Source: JACVRW01 sp963819115
Lineage (GTDB): Bacteria > Actinomycetota > Thermoleophilia > Solirubrobacterales > Thermoleophilaceae
Length of the DNA stretch: 64,000 nucleotides
Direction of reading: 5' to 3'
Assembly: GCA_963819115.1 (NCBI GenBank)
Contig: CAWFUR010000011.1
Location: forward strand, 682,001-746,000
In this document: positions 32,656 to 41,640 of the stretch, in pieces
How positions within the stretch are numbered: the first letter of the stretch is position 1
Layout of the letters: every line of letters starts with the position of its first letter
The notes under the pieces: model-generated
What the model was told of the DNA's origin: nothing
What the model saw: only the letters and a program-made list of their open reading frames with translations
Databases searched by the model: none
Made by a program: the position numbers and the translations under genes

Positions 32656-34866
32656 ATGGTGCGTGTTGCGGGTGAGCGTTCTTTCCGGGCTGCGCTCGGC
32701 CTGATCACGGCCGTCGTGAGCGTTGTGCTCCCTGTGGGTGGCGGTGTGGCTTCCGCCCACGGATTCGAGCGCGGTGGCCATCCGGCGATCAGCGTCCTAT
32801 CCGGGCGTGCCGACCTCGTCAGCGGAGGCGACGCGCTCATCTCGATTCGCGGCCTGCGGTCTGCCCGGGGGTTCAGTGTCCAAGCTGGAGGCAGGTACCA
32901 GACGTCCGCATTTCAGCGCGGCCGCGACGGGACGGCCGTCGGCCTGATCCGGGGGCTTCCGCTCGGCCAGAGCTCGGTGATCGTGAGTACCGGGCGCCGC
33001 GGCGCGAAGCTGCGCGTGACCAACCATCCGATCGGGGGTCCCGTTTTCTCGGGGCCGCAGCTCCAGCCGTGGAAGTGTCAGCCGACGGCGGTGGACGCGC
33101 AGTGCAACCAGCCGGCTGCGTTCCAGTACCTCTACAGGTCGTCGAACCCGGCGAAGCCGGGCTTCCTGGCCTATGACCCGGCCAACCCGCCCGCGGACGT
33201 CGCGCCGACGACGACCGATGAGGGAGTGACCGTCCCGTTCATCGTGCGGCTCGAGACCGGCTACATCGATCGCGACCAGTACCAGATCGCCACGCTCTTC
33301 CAGCCCGCCAAGGCCTGGACGCCGGTCGCGCCCCAGCGCCAGTTCAACCACAAGCTGCTCATCACGCACGGCTTCGGGTGCGGCGCGGACCATCAGACCG
33401 GCACGGTGCCGTCGGTCCTCCACGAGGCCGCGCTCGCACGCGGCTTCGCGACCATGGCCAACGTGCTCGACCACGCCGGCCACAACTGCAACCTCACAAC
33501 CGAGGCCGAGTCGCTCTTGATGACGAAGGAGTATCTGATCGAGCGCTACGGGACGCTTCGCTACACGATCGGGACCGGCTGCTCGGGAGGATCCCTGGCC
33601 CAGCAGTGGATCTCGAACGCCTACCCCGGCATCTACCAGGGGATCCTGCCCACGTGCTCGTTCCCGGACGCGTGGAGCACCGCGACGCAGTTCCTCGACT
33701 ACCACCTGACGCTCCACTATCTCGACACCCCGTCGAGCTGGGGCCAGGGGGTGACGTGGACCAACGAGCAGATGGCCGACGTCCAGGGCCACCGTGCGAT
33801 CACGAATTCGAGGGTCAGCGACGCCGCGCAGTTCCACGTCGTGATCCCGACCGACCCGTGTGCGGGTACCACGGCTCAGGACCGCTACAACCCGACCACC
33901 AACCCGGGCGGGGTGCGCTGCACGATCCAGGACGCGGCGATCAACGTGTTCGGCCCGCGCCTGCCCGCCTTCTGGGGCCCGCAGGAGAAGCAGGTCGGCC
34001 ACGGGTTCGCCGGCGTGCCCACCGACAACGTCGGAGTGCAGTACGGCCTGGGCGCGCTGCGCAGCGGCAAGATCAGCGCCGCCCAGTTCGTGGACCTCAA
34101 CGTGAAGATCGGCGGGCTCGACGCGGACGCCTCGCCCGTCCCCAACCGCATGATCGCGGACAGGCCCGCGCTGGCCAACGCGTACCGCAGCGGGATGATC
34201 AACGAGACCAACAACCTCGACCGCACCGCGATCATCGACTGCCGTGGACCCGACGAAGGCCTCTTCCACGACGCTTACCGCGCGTTCGCGCTGCGGGCAC
34301 GGCTCGACCGCGCGCACGGCGGCCACGCCAACCAGCTGATCTGGGAGGGGCCCACGACCATCCTCGCGGATCCGCAGTGCGAGGTGAACAGCTTCGTGGC
34401 GATGGATCGCTGGCTCACGGCCGTCGAGAACGACCACTCGAGGAAGCCGCTCGAGCGGAAGATCGCGCGCGACAAGCCCGCGGACCTCACCGACCGCTGC
34501 TACGACGGCAACGGCGTGAAGGTCTCGGATGCCCTCTGCCCCTCGGTGGTCCACGTCTACGGGACGCCCCGAATGGTGGCCGGCGACTCGATCACGACAG
34601 ACGCGAACAAGTGCAGGCTCAAGCCGCTCGACCGCAATGACTACGGCGGCGCGAGCTTCACCGACGCACAGTGGTCCGCACTCCGCCAGACCTTCCCGGC
34701 GGGCGTGTGCGACTTCTCAAAGCGCGGCGTCGACCAGCAGCCGACGATCGCTTGGCAGACCTACCAGGACGCCCACGGCAAGGTGATCTACGGCGGCCGG
34801 CCGATGGGAGTGCCGCCGAGGAGCACGCCGATCAGGGTGAGCCGCCACGGCGGCTGGGGGCGCTAG
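32656..34866 (+). CDS. secreted DUF6351-like protein (alpha/beta-hydrolase-like)
   Basis: 736 residues from ATG 32656 with a strong GGAGGAGGGG five bases upstream. Signal peptide (GLITAVVSVVLPVGGGVASA). An Ig-like N-terminal domain (about residues 35-120) is followed by a long domain with LLITHGFGCGADH and YTIGTGCSGGSLAQQWISNA, which looks like an alpha/beta-hydrolase oxyanion and nucleophile-elbow region (GCSGGS), and AHGGHANQLIWEG near the C-terminus, a possible catalytic His. Many cysteines suggest disulfides. I place it in the DUF6351 group from memory. Substrate unknown; a depolymerase or esterase role is inference. Confidence 0.8.
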   Translation: MVRVAGERSFRAALGLITAVVSVVLPVGGGVASAHGFERGGHPAISVLSGRADLVSGGDALISIRGLRSARGFSVQAGGRYQTSAFQRGRDGTAVGLIRGLPLGQSSVIVSTGRRGAKLRVTNHPIGGPVFSGPQLQPWKCQPTAVDAQCNQPAAFQYLYRSSNPAKPGFLAYDPANPPADVAPTTTDEGVTVPFIVRLETGYIDRDQYQIATLFQPAKAWTPVAPQRQFNHKLLITHGFGCGADHQTGTVPSVLHEAALARGFATMANVLDHAGHNCNLTTEAESLLMTKEYLIERYGTLRYTIGTGCSGGSLAQQWISNAYPGIYQGILPTCSFPDAWSTATQFLDYHLTLHYLDTPSSWGQGVTWTNEQMADVQGHRAITNSRVSDAAQFHVVIPTDPCAGTTAQDRYNPTTNPGGVRCTIQDAAINVFGPRLPAFWGPQEKQVGHGFAGVPTDNVGVQYGLGALRSGKISAAQFVDLNVKIGGLDADASPVPNRMIADRPALANAYRSGMINETNNLDRTAIIDCRGPDEGLFHDAYRAFALRARLDRAHGGHANQLIWEGPTTILADPQCEVNSFVAMDRWLTAVENDHSRKPLERKIARDKPADLTDRCYDGNGVKVSDALCPSVVHVYGTPRMVAGDSITTDANKCRLKPLDRNDYGGASFTDAQWSALRQTFPAGVCDFSKRGVDQQPTIAWQTYQDAHGKVIYGGRPMGVPPRSTPIRVSRHGGWGR

Positions 34867-34871
34867 GCAGC

Positions 34872-36209
34872 CTAGAGCGGCGGGATATTCGGATTCCGTC
34901 GCAGCGCGTTGTCCGGGTCGTAGCGACTCTTCAGCGCCCGGAGGCGGTCGAATGCCTCCGCGCCGAACGAGGCCCGCACCCGCTCCATCGGCTCGTCCGC
35001 CTGCATGTAGTTGGCGTAACCGCCACTGACCGACCATGGCTCAATCGCAGCCGCAGTCTCGCGAGCCCAAGCGATGTGCTGCTCGTCCAGGGTCGGGTCG
35101 AACCAACTCGCCATCACGCTGACGTTGAAGGCCGCATCTCGGTAGCCAAGCGCCGCCGTGGCCGGATCCACGTCCTTCGGCGCGCCGCGCAGGGACTCGA
35201 TCAGGAGCGCGCCTGGCGGGCGGCCGAGCGCCGCCATGCGGACGAGGAGCTCGTCGATCAACCCGTCTGGCAGCTCGCGGACGAAGTGGCTCTTCCAGTA
35301 GTTGCGGTCCACGCCGTAGCCAGGGTCGAATACGCGCTGCTGGTCAAGGAAGGATTGGGAGCGCACTCGGTCGTTGACGAGCCCGGGCGCCGAGCGCAGC
35401 GCGCTCAGCTCCTCGGGGTTCGCGTCGGGGCCCGTGTAGCACGGGGCAACCACGAGCTCCGGCGTCAGGGACTCGTCCAGCGTGATCTGCGCCTGGCAGC
35501 TCAGGTCGCTCCCGGCACGCGCATCGACGTCGCGGAACGTACGGAGGGCATCTCGGACCCCGTCGCCCCCGTATTCGAGGATGCCGCCGATCACCCGCTC
35601 GAGCGGGTGCAGGCGAAACCTCAGCCGCGTCGCAACGCCGAAATTGCCGCCTCCGCCGCGAAGCGCCCAGAGAAGCTCTGGGTTCTCGTCGGCGCTCGTG
35701 CTCACCACGTCCCCACCTGGAGTGACGAGCTCCGCGGCGACGAGGTTGTCGCACGTGAAGCCGTGCTGTGCGGTCAGGTGCCCGATCCCTCCGCCGAACG
35801 TGAGGCCCGCGACCCCGGTCGAGCCGACCACGCCGCCAGGCGTGACCAGGCCGTGCGCCTGGGTCGCGGCGTCGAAGTCGGACCAGGTCGCCCCGCCCTC
35901 GGAGGTCGCGAGGCGCGCGTCGGGATCGACCGCTACGCCTCGCATCCGCGAGAGGTCGATCACCAGCCCGTCGTCGACCGCGCAGTGCCCGGCAGGATTG
36001 TGGCCTCCACCGCGCACCGCGATCTCAAGACCATGCGCTTGACCGAAGGCCAGCGCCACAGCCACATCCTCGGCGTCCACGCAGCGAGCGATCGCCGCCG
36101 GCCGCCGGTCGATCAGGAGGTTGAAGCAGAGGCGCGCTCGCTCGTACTCGCGGTCGGACTCTGTCAGCAGGTCGCCGGACAAGGAGTCGCGGAGCTCACG
36201 GTGAGTCAT
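34872..36209 (-). CDS. FAD-linked oxidase (BBE/berberine-bridge type)
   Basis: 445 residues from ATG 36209 (MTHRELRDSL); a longer frame begins at 36293. FAD_binding_4 pattern: EIAVRGGGHNPAGHCAVDDG with the His for covalent FAD, GGATWSDFDAAT, GVAGLTFGGGIGHLTAQHG, and WALRGGGGNFGVAT. The C-terminal BBE motif is NYMQADEPMERVRASFG and RYDPDNALRRNPNI. The usual second covalent Cys may be in HGFTCDNL. Such enzymes oxidise sugars, alcohols or secondary metabolites with O2. No signal peptide is seen. Convergent with the DUF6351-like gene. Confidence 0.92.
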   Translation of the reverse strand: MTHRELRDSLSGDLLTESDREYERARLCFNLLIDRRPAAIARCVDAEDVAVALAFGQAHGLEIAVRGGGHNPAGHCAVDDGLVIDLSRMRGVAVDPDARLATSEGGATWSDFDAATQAHGLVTPGGVVGSTGVAGLTFGGGIGHLTAQHGFTCDNLVAAELVTPGGDVVSTSADENPELLWALRGGGGNFGVATRLRFRLHPLERVIGGILEYGGDGVRDALRTFRDVDARAGSDLSCQAQITLDESLTPELVVAPCYTGPDANPEELSALRSAPGLVNDRVRSQSFLDQQRVFDPGYGVDRNYWKSHFVRELPDGLIDELLVRMAALGRPPGALLIESLRGAPKDVDPATAALGYRDAAFNVSVMASWFDPTLDEQHIAWARETAAAIEPWSVSGGYANYMQADEPMERVRASFGAEAFDRLRALKSRYDPDNALRRNPNIPPL

Positions 36210-36261
36210 GCGCACAAGGATGCCGAGTCGTCCCACGGCCCGGATATACGGCCTGCCGGCG

Positions 36262-37365
36262 TCAACCGGTGCGGTTATCCGCACCCCACGCAAATGTGGG
36301 GTGGGCGGCGGGTAGCTGCACCGTGGCCAAGAGCCCGCCGGCGGCGCGGGGGGTGAGGGTGAGGGTCCCGTCGTGGGCCAGTGTGATGCTCTTGACGATC
36401 GCCAGCCCGAGCCCGGCTCCCGCGTGGTCGGCGCGTACGCGCTCGGTGCCGCGGAGAAACGGCTCGGCGAACGTGGCAGCCAACTGTGGCGCGAGCTTCT
36501 CGCCGGTGTTCTCGACGGTCAGCACCACGCTCCCGTTGTGAGCGCTCGTCGTGACCCACACTGTGCCCTGCTCAGGCGTGTTGTGGACGATCGCGTTGTG
36601 CACGAGATTCGTGCTCAACTGCAGGAGGAGCGGATGTGAGCCGATCGTGCGGGTCACGGCGCCGGACGTCGCGATGGTGAGGCCACGTTTCTCTGCGAGT
36701 GGGAGAAGCGTCTCCGTCGCCTCTTCCGCGATGAGGGACAGGTCCACCTGCTCTGAGGCGAAGGACCGCCGGTCGGCGCGGCTGAGCAGGAGCAGCGCTT
36801 CGGTGAGGCCGATCGCCCGTGTGTTGACGGCGTGGAGGCGGTCGACGAGCTCGTCGTGGCCGCGTTTCGGATCGTTCCGGGCGACGTCGAGCAGCGTTTG
36901 CGTGATCGCCAGCGGGGTGCGCAGCTCATGGGAGGCGTTGGCTGCGAATCTCTGCTGTTCGGCGACCTGTGCTTCGAGGCGAGCGAGCATGGTGTCGAAG
37001 GCGTCGGAGAGCTCGCGGAACTCGTCTCTGCGGCCCGGTAGGCGGATTCGGTGGGACAACGATCCGTTGGCAGCGATGCGTGTGGCGTCCGTGATGCGGT
37101 CCAGCGGGGCGAGCATCCGCCCGGCGAGGAGCCACCCTCCCAGCAGGCCGAACACCAGCAGGAACGCCATCACGATGGCCGCGATCGGAGCGAAATTGCG
37201 CAGGAGGTCGGCGTGGCTGCGGACTACGAAGATCACACCGGGGTGCACACCACGCGAAAGGGAGAAGTACCCGGCGGCGAGCAGCACGGCACCGGCGAGC
37301 ATGAGGAAGCCGGCGTAGCTGAGGGTGAGCTTGAGGCGGACGCTGGGGCCGGGTGCTCTATCCAC
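36262..37365 (-). CDS. sensor histidine kinase (VanS-like)
   Basis: 367 residues from GTG 37365, chosen because a GAGGGAG site lies just upstream and it overlaps the response regulator stop by eight bases; the ATG at 37419 would overlap by 62. Two transmembrane helices (LSYAGFLMLAGAVLLAAGYF and IAAIVMAFLLVFGLLGGWLL) flank a short outer loop. Then come HAMP, a dimerisation box with the phospho-acceptor His (NASHELRTPLAI), N box (NLVHNAIVHN) and G box (GAGLGLAIVKSI). Cognate kinase of the regulator at 37358-38053. The signal is unknown; a cell-wall signal is suggested by the VanY-like gene on the other side. Confidence 0.93.
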   Translation of the reverse strand: MDRAPGPSVRLKLTLSYAGFLMLAGAVLLAAGYFSLSRGVHPGVIFVVRSHADLLRNFAPIAAIVMAFLLVFGLLGGWLLAGRMLAPLDRITDATRIAANGSLSHRIRLPGRRDEFRELSDAFDTMLARLEAQVAEQQRFAANASHELRTPLAITQTLLDVARNDPKRGHDELVDRLHAVNTRAIGLTEALLLLSRADRRSFASEQVDLSLIAEEATETLLPLAEKRGLTIATSGAVTRTIGSHPLLLQLSTNLVHNAIVHNTPEQGTVWVTTSAHNGSVVLTVENTGEKLAPQLAATFAEPFLRGTERVRADHAGAGLGLAIVKSITLAHDGTLTLTPRAAGGLLATVQLPAAHPTFAWGADNRTG

Positions 37366-38053
37366 GAACTTCTCCCTCGCGCCCGGCGTCTGGCTGAGCG
37401 TCGATGCGGTACCCGACACCGGCGACGGTGGCTACGAGCCAGGGCTCGCCGAGCCGTTTGCGCAGTCCCGAGACCGTGATGCGCACGGCGTTGGTGAACG
37501 GGTCCGCGTTCTCGTCCCACGCCCGTTCCAGCAGCTCTTCGGCGCTGACGACCCCGCCGTCGGCCGCAACGAGCACTTCGAGCACGGCGAACTGCTTGCG
37601 GGTCAGCGCGACGTAGCGGCCGTCGCGGTGGACCTCGCGGCGGAATGAATCAAGCCGGAGGCCCGCGATCTCTTGCACGGGCGGCCTGCTGTGCGCCCGC
37701 CGGCGGTCGAGAGCTCTGAGACGGAGCACGAGTTCCTGGAGCTCGAACGGCTTCGTGAGGTAGTCGTCGGCCCCGATTTCGAACCCGGTGGTCTTGTCGT
37801 CGAGACGGTCGGCAGCGGTGAGCATGAGGATCGCCATGCCGCTGCCGGCGGCGACGATTCGCTTTGCGATCTCGTCACCGGAGGGCCCGGGAATGTCGCG
37901 GTCGAGGACGGCGATGTCATAGGCGTTGACGCTCAGCAGCCCCAGAGCGGTGTGGCCGTCACCTGCGATGTCCGCTGCGATGGCCGCCAGGCGGAGGCCA
38001 TCGCGAATCGCTTCCGCCATGTAGGGCTCGTCCTCTACGAGCAGCACGCGCAT
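37358..38053 (-). CDS. OmpR/PhoB-family response regulator (VanR-like)
   Basis: 231 residues. Receiver domain with acidic pocket (LLVEDEPYM), phospho-acceptor Asp in AVLDRDIPGPSG, LTAADRLDD and the Lys in DDYLTKPFEL. C-terminal winged helix (LTRKQFAVLEVLVA, then VSGLRKRLGEPWLVATVAGV). First gene of the two-gene system with the kinase. Divergent from a VanY-like peptidase gene with an 85-base gap that holds a direct repeat fitting an OmpR-type binding site. Confidence 0.94.
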   Translation of the reverse strand: MRVLLVEDEPYMAEAIRDGLRLAAIAADIAGDGHTALGLLSVNAYDIAVLDRDIPGPSGDEIAKRIVAAGSGMAILMLTAADRLDDKTTGFEIGADDYLTKPFELQELVLRLRALDRRRAHSRPPVQEIAGLRLDSFRREVHRDGRYVALTRKQFAVLEVLVAADGGVVSAEELLERAWDENADPFTNAVRITVSGLRKRLGEPWLVATVAGVGYRIDAQPDAGREGEVRG

Positions 38054-38067
38054 GCTCCGATGCTAGG

Positions 38068-38090
38068 GCCGGCGCATATCGCCGGCATAT
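38068..38090. promoter_or_regulatory. candidate operator: direct repeat in the vanR/vanY-like divergent gap
   Basis: GCCGGCGCATAT (38068-38079) is followed by GCCGGCATAT (38081-38090): two near-identical half-sites starting 13 bases apart. OmpR-family regulators typically bind tandem direct repeats with about one helical turn between starts. It lies 15-37 bases from the regulator start and 49-71 from the peptidase start, so it could control both. The assignment is inference. Confidence 0.45.
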
Positions 38091-38138
38091 GGAAAACCGC
38101 ATACGTGCCCGCAACAGGGCGCCGCCTTCAATCGCGGC

Positions 38139-38744
38139 GTGATCTCCATCCGCCTCGCCGGCCTGCTCGTCATTCTCGCGGTGATCGCCGTTGCCCTCGC
38201 CCACGAGTCCGCGGGATCCGCATCCTCGCCCGGGGCACCACGCATCGATGCACCTCGGAGCGAGCCCCGTCGTCCGCTTGGCGAGGCTGACGGTGCCGTC
38301 CCCGGCGGCACGACGTTCTTCGACGACGAGGTTCCGGGTGTGGCCAACCTTGACCCAGCCCTCCTCGGTGCCCTGCGTCGGGCCGCGACGGACGCCGCGC
38401 ACGACGGGGTCGAATTCGTCGTAGAGAGCGGGTGGCGCTCCCCGGCGTATCAGGAGCAACTCCTCCATGAGGCGGTCCTGAAGTACGGCTCAGAAAAGGA
38501 GGCTGCCCGTTGGGTGCTCACCCCCAACCGGTCTGCTCACGTGTCGGGGGACGCCGTGGACGTTGGGCCGCCCGGGGCCGCGGCCTGGCTGTCCGAGCAC
38601 GGCGCGGAGTACGGGCTGTGCCAGATCTACGGCAACGAGCCCTGGCACTACGAGCTGCGCCCAGAGGCCATCGATCACGGCTGTCCTGGCATGTACGTCG
38701 ACCCGTCGCGCGGTCTGGGAAGTGCCGGGTCGGGCGTGCCCTGA
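38139..38744 (+). CDS. D-alanyl-D-alanine carboxypeptidase (VanY/peptidase M15-like)
   Basis: 201 residues from GTG 38139. N-terminal signal peptide or anchor (LAGLLVILAVIAVALA), then an M15B domain. The zinc site is seen as NRSAHVSGDAVDVG (His and Asp of SxHxxGxAxD) and GNEPWHYELRPE (catalytic Glu and third zinc His of EPWHxE). It would trim the terminal D-Ala from peptidoglycan stem peptides outside the membrane. Lies divergent from a VanR/VanS-like pair, an arrangement known for glycopeptide-response carboxypeptidases. There are no vanH, vanA or vanX genes here, so this is not a full resistance cluster. Confidence 0.9.
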   Translation: MISIRLAGLLVILAVIAVALAHESAGSASSPGAPRIDAPRSEPRRPLGEADGAVPGGTTFFDDEVPGVANLDPALLGALRRAATDAAHDGVEFVVESGWRSPAYQEQLLHEAVLKYGSEKEAARWVLTPNRSAHVSGDAVDVGPPGAAAWLSEHGAEYGLCQIYGNEPWHYELRPEAIDHGCPGMYVDPSRGLGSAGSGVP

Positions 38745-38771
38745 TGGGCTGCATCTCGCGGACCAGGCCGG

Positions 38772-40012
38772 CTACAGGCAGAACACGGTCGTGCACTGGA
38801 GCGGGTTTCCGTTCCCGCTGGCCCGGTTGCCACCCAAGTCGGTGACACCGGCTGCCGCTGCGATTCCGAGCTGGCCGTTGTCGTTCGCGATGTTGTTCCC
38901 GACGCGGGCGGTGGTGTCACGAATGTCGAGGCCGTCGCCACCATTGTCGAGTGCCCGGTTGCCCGTGACAACCGTCCCGCCCGCGTTGGCTGCGACGAAG
39001 ATCCCGTCGCCGTTCGCCGGGCCGGTGGTGAGCGCGTCGAACCCGCTCACGTCGTTGCCGGCTACGCGGTTGCCGGTACCGGTCGAGACCGTGACGCCGG
39101 TGAACGGTCCGAACGGGGTCCCCGGGGCGACGATGCTGTCAATGAGGCGGTTCCCCGAGCCGGTGAGCGTCACCGCCTCCCCACCGCTCGAGAACGCGAG
39201 CAGCTTGCTGCTAGTGATGGTCACTCCGCCACCCGACACCACGGCTGCCGCCTGGGTCTGTCCCTCGAGGTCCGAGGCGGCAATAACCGTGCCGGGGCTG
39301 TTCCTGATCGCCACGCCGGATCCGCGCGCCCCTGCGAACCCGCTCCGGAAGGCATTGTCCTTCCCGCCCTCGACCGATACCGCGTACGCGGCCGATCCCA
39401 AGCTCACCGTCACTCGGACGATTCGGTTGCGTGAGGCATCCGTCAGCGTGATCCCGCTGCTGAACGCGCCTCCCACCGAGCCGTTGCGGACCGTTACGTC
39501 GTCAAAGCCCGGGTTCACGAGCCCCGCGCCCTCGATGCCAAAGCCCGCGAGGTTGATGTCGATGCCGTCGGCACCGACCACGAGACCCCCTCCTTGACCG
39601 GCGCAGTCGAGCGTCCCGGTGAGCCTCACGCTTTGGGCAACCGGCTCCCCGCAGGCCACGCTCTGGGTGGTCAGCTTCGCGTCCTTCCCGCACGAGCCGC
39701 CGTCCGAGTCCTTCGCACACAGGCGGTAGTGGTAGACGGTGCCGCGCTCGAGCCCGGCGATCGAACGAACACCGTCGCGGCCCGGTTCACGACCAGGCTG
39801 ATCGACTGGCGGGGGGTTTCGTAGCCATATGCCTGGGTCCTGCCGTACTGCACCCAGTACTCGCCAGCGCCGCCGGTGGTGCTTACGACCCTGCCCCCCA
39901 CCGTGGCGCCATCCATCGAGACGTTCAACGGGCTGCCGGTGACGCCTGCTGCGCAGCCCGACGAGACCGCGACCAGGACAAGAAGGAGGGCACCAAGCCC
40001 ACGTCCACCCAC
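38772..40012 (-). pseudogene. beta-helix lipoprotein, disrupted by a one-base frameshift
   Basis: The first frame (ATG 40012) has a lipoprotein signal (LGALLLVLVAVSSGC) and a short Fn3-like region (GGRVVSTTGGAGEYWVQYGR). At about 39766-39769 the reading shifts by one base, and the second frame continues SIAGLERGTVYHYRLCA and then a long right-handed beta-helix (NosD/pectate-lyase-like) with repeated GN..., GDGIFVAANAGGTVVTGN turns to the stop at 38772. Restoring one base after GTGTT gives a continuous 413-residue protein. The N-terminal half aligns with the intact lipoprotein at 50124-50807, which supports the join. Convergent with the VanY-like gene. Confidence 0.82.
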
Positions 40013-40105
40013 GGACCAACCGTAGCCCTCGGGCGCGTCAAATGGAAGGGATTGGCCGGCCCGCTGCTGTGCAGGTTCTGCGGGCGACGTCGAGCGACCG
40101 GCGAG

Positions 40106-40855
40106 CTAGGCCGAGGCCTCAGTCCGCCCCGCGTCTTGGCGTTGCTTGGTGGCATCGTCGTCCAGCGCCCCGTTCTCGTCCCACCACGCGTTGATCGCCG
40201 CGATGGCCGGGGCCATCATCAGGTTCTTCTGGAAGTTCTCGGTGTCGTTGACGTTCGGGACCGGCGTGTCCGGAACGTCGAGGTCGAGGAACTCGCAGAG
40301 CGGCTCCCAGCCGTCCTTGGGGTGCCACACCAGCAGGCGCTCGGGGGGCACGGTGTCGATGACCTCGTTGTTCCAGCGCTCGAAGCCGGCGGCCATTTCG
40401 TCGCGGTCGCCGTTGCTCGGGACCATGATGTCCGCCTTGGTCCACATGTCGTGCATGACATCGAGCCAGGAGGCGTAGAGCGGGTCGATCTGGTACTGCG
40501 CCATCACAAGGTGGTGCATGAGGTTCTCGCCGAACCAGATGGCCGCGATCGTGTTGTGCATGCTCTCGACCCAGCTCTCGGCCGAGCGCACGCTGAGCAG
40601 CACCTTGGCGTCGGGGTAGACGTCCATCAGCTCACGCCAGTGGTACGAGCCGGGCCAGTCGACGACCGCCTCCTTGCCCTCGAAAAGCTCTTCCCACGGA
40701 CCGTTGCCCTCCAGGGCCGCGCGCCACTGCGGGACGCTCTTGCTCACGTCGCCCATCATGTCGCGCATGTGGTAGCAGGGCAGTCCCAGCATCTCGAGCG
40801 CGATCAGCTGGGTGGTGGTCGCCGTTCGTGGCAAGCCGGCTCCGATCAATCTCAC
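40106..40855 (-). CDS. sulfotransferase-family protein
   Basis: 249 residues from GTG 40855. The N-terminal GAGLPRTATTTQLIALEML is the 5'-phosphosulfate-binding loop of PAPS sulfotransferases, and the second nucleotide site is seen at AKVLLSVRSAESWVESMHN. Tryptophan-rich middle (DWPGSYHWRELMDVYP) and ERLLVWHPKDGWEPLCEFL near the C-terminus are typical of the short bacterial/eukaryotic Sulfotransfer_4 group. Acceptor unknown. No PAPS-synthesis genes nearby. Confidence 0.88.
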   Translation of the reverse strand: MRLIGAGLPRTATTTQLIALEMLGLPCYHMRDMMGDVSKSVPQWRAALEGNGPWEELFEGKEAVVDWPGSYHWRELMDVYPDAKVLLSVRSAESWVESMHNTIAAIWFGENLMHHLVMAQYQIDPLYASWLDVMHDMWTKADIMVPSNGDRDEMAAGFERWNNEVIDTVPPERLLVWHPKDGWEPLCEFLDLDVPDTPVPNVNDTENFQKNLMMAPAIAAINAWWDENGALDDDATKQRQDAGRTEASA

Positions 40856-40976
40856 GTGGTTCTCCTCCTGGGGCGGGTGGGCCAGACGCCGGATCCTACG
40901 ATGTGCCCGCGGCTCTACTCCGGCAGCGCCACGGGCCGAGGTTGTCCTGCGACATGGCCCGCCGAGTATCGCCCGT

Positions 40977-41480
40977 CTAGTGCTGGACCACGAGCGCGTT
41001 GAAATACGTGGGCCTGCCCTCGACGTTGTTATTGGACGCGTTGCACGCCTTCAGGTAGGCGTTGGGGGAACCCTCCTGGAACTCGACGGTGTAGGTGAGG
41101 TAGGTGCTCGTGTAGCCGTAGTCAGGCGTCAGCAGCACGTGGTCGCCCTGCGCCGCGATGCCGGTGATCGGCACGTAGATGCAGTCGTGCGCGGCCACCG
41201 CGGGAACGTTCAGCGAGAAGTTGAACTCGTTTTCGCCGACGTCCTTGGCCGTCAGCGAACCGTCCACGATGTCCGCCCCGACGAGCGTCGACACGTCGAA
41301 GGTGGTGAGTGACTGGTCCTTGACGTCCGCGCTGTTCACCTGGCCGTCGACGATGTCGGTGCTGAACACGGTGTTGGCCGCATAGGCACTCCCGGTCCCT
41401 GACGCGATGACGAACGCGACCACGGCGAGGACGTCGTAGACAGACCGCGGGCGGACCTTGCGAAACAGTCTGGAAAGCAT
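40977..41480 (-). CDS. exported protein with DIVDG repeats
   Basis: 167 residues from ATG 41480; GGAGGGGG lies about seven bases upstream. Signal peptide (VYDVLAVVAFVIASGTGSAYA), then short repeats with DIVDG spaced by D and V residues (FSTDIVDGQVNSADVKDQSL, then GADIVDGSLTAKDVGENEF), which probably form a narrow beta-solenoid. The C-terminal half is a beta domain with cysteines (HDCIYVPI, KACNASNN). Such proteins are common surface or secreted proteins in Thermoleophilia; function unknown. A decayed relative may be the remnant at 32348-32600. Confidence 0.8.
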   Translation of the reverse strand: MLSRLFRKVRPRSVYDVLAVVAFVIASGTGSAYAANTVFSTDIVDGQVNSADVKDQSLTTFDVSTLVGADIVDGSLTAKDVGENEFNFSLNVPAVAAHDCIYVPITGIAAQGDHVLLTPDYGYTSTYLTYTVEFQEGSPNAYLKACNASNNNVEGRPTYFNALVVQH

Positions 41481-41640
41481 TCGTACGTCCCCCTCCGGCG
41501 GCCATGGGGCCGCATCGCTCGAATAGTCAGCCAACCCTCTCACCCCGGGCAACGTCGCGAGTCGCCTTGCGGGACCAGGCGTCGTCTCCGAGGTCAGGCT
41601 CGAGGAGGCGGGCTCGGCACGTCCCGTAGCTTTTGCGGGC

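Noticed and set aside
36262..38744. Full glycopeptide resistance (van) cluster
   Set aside because: Only regulator, kinase and a VanY-like peptidase are present; vanH, ligase and vanX are absent.
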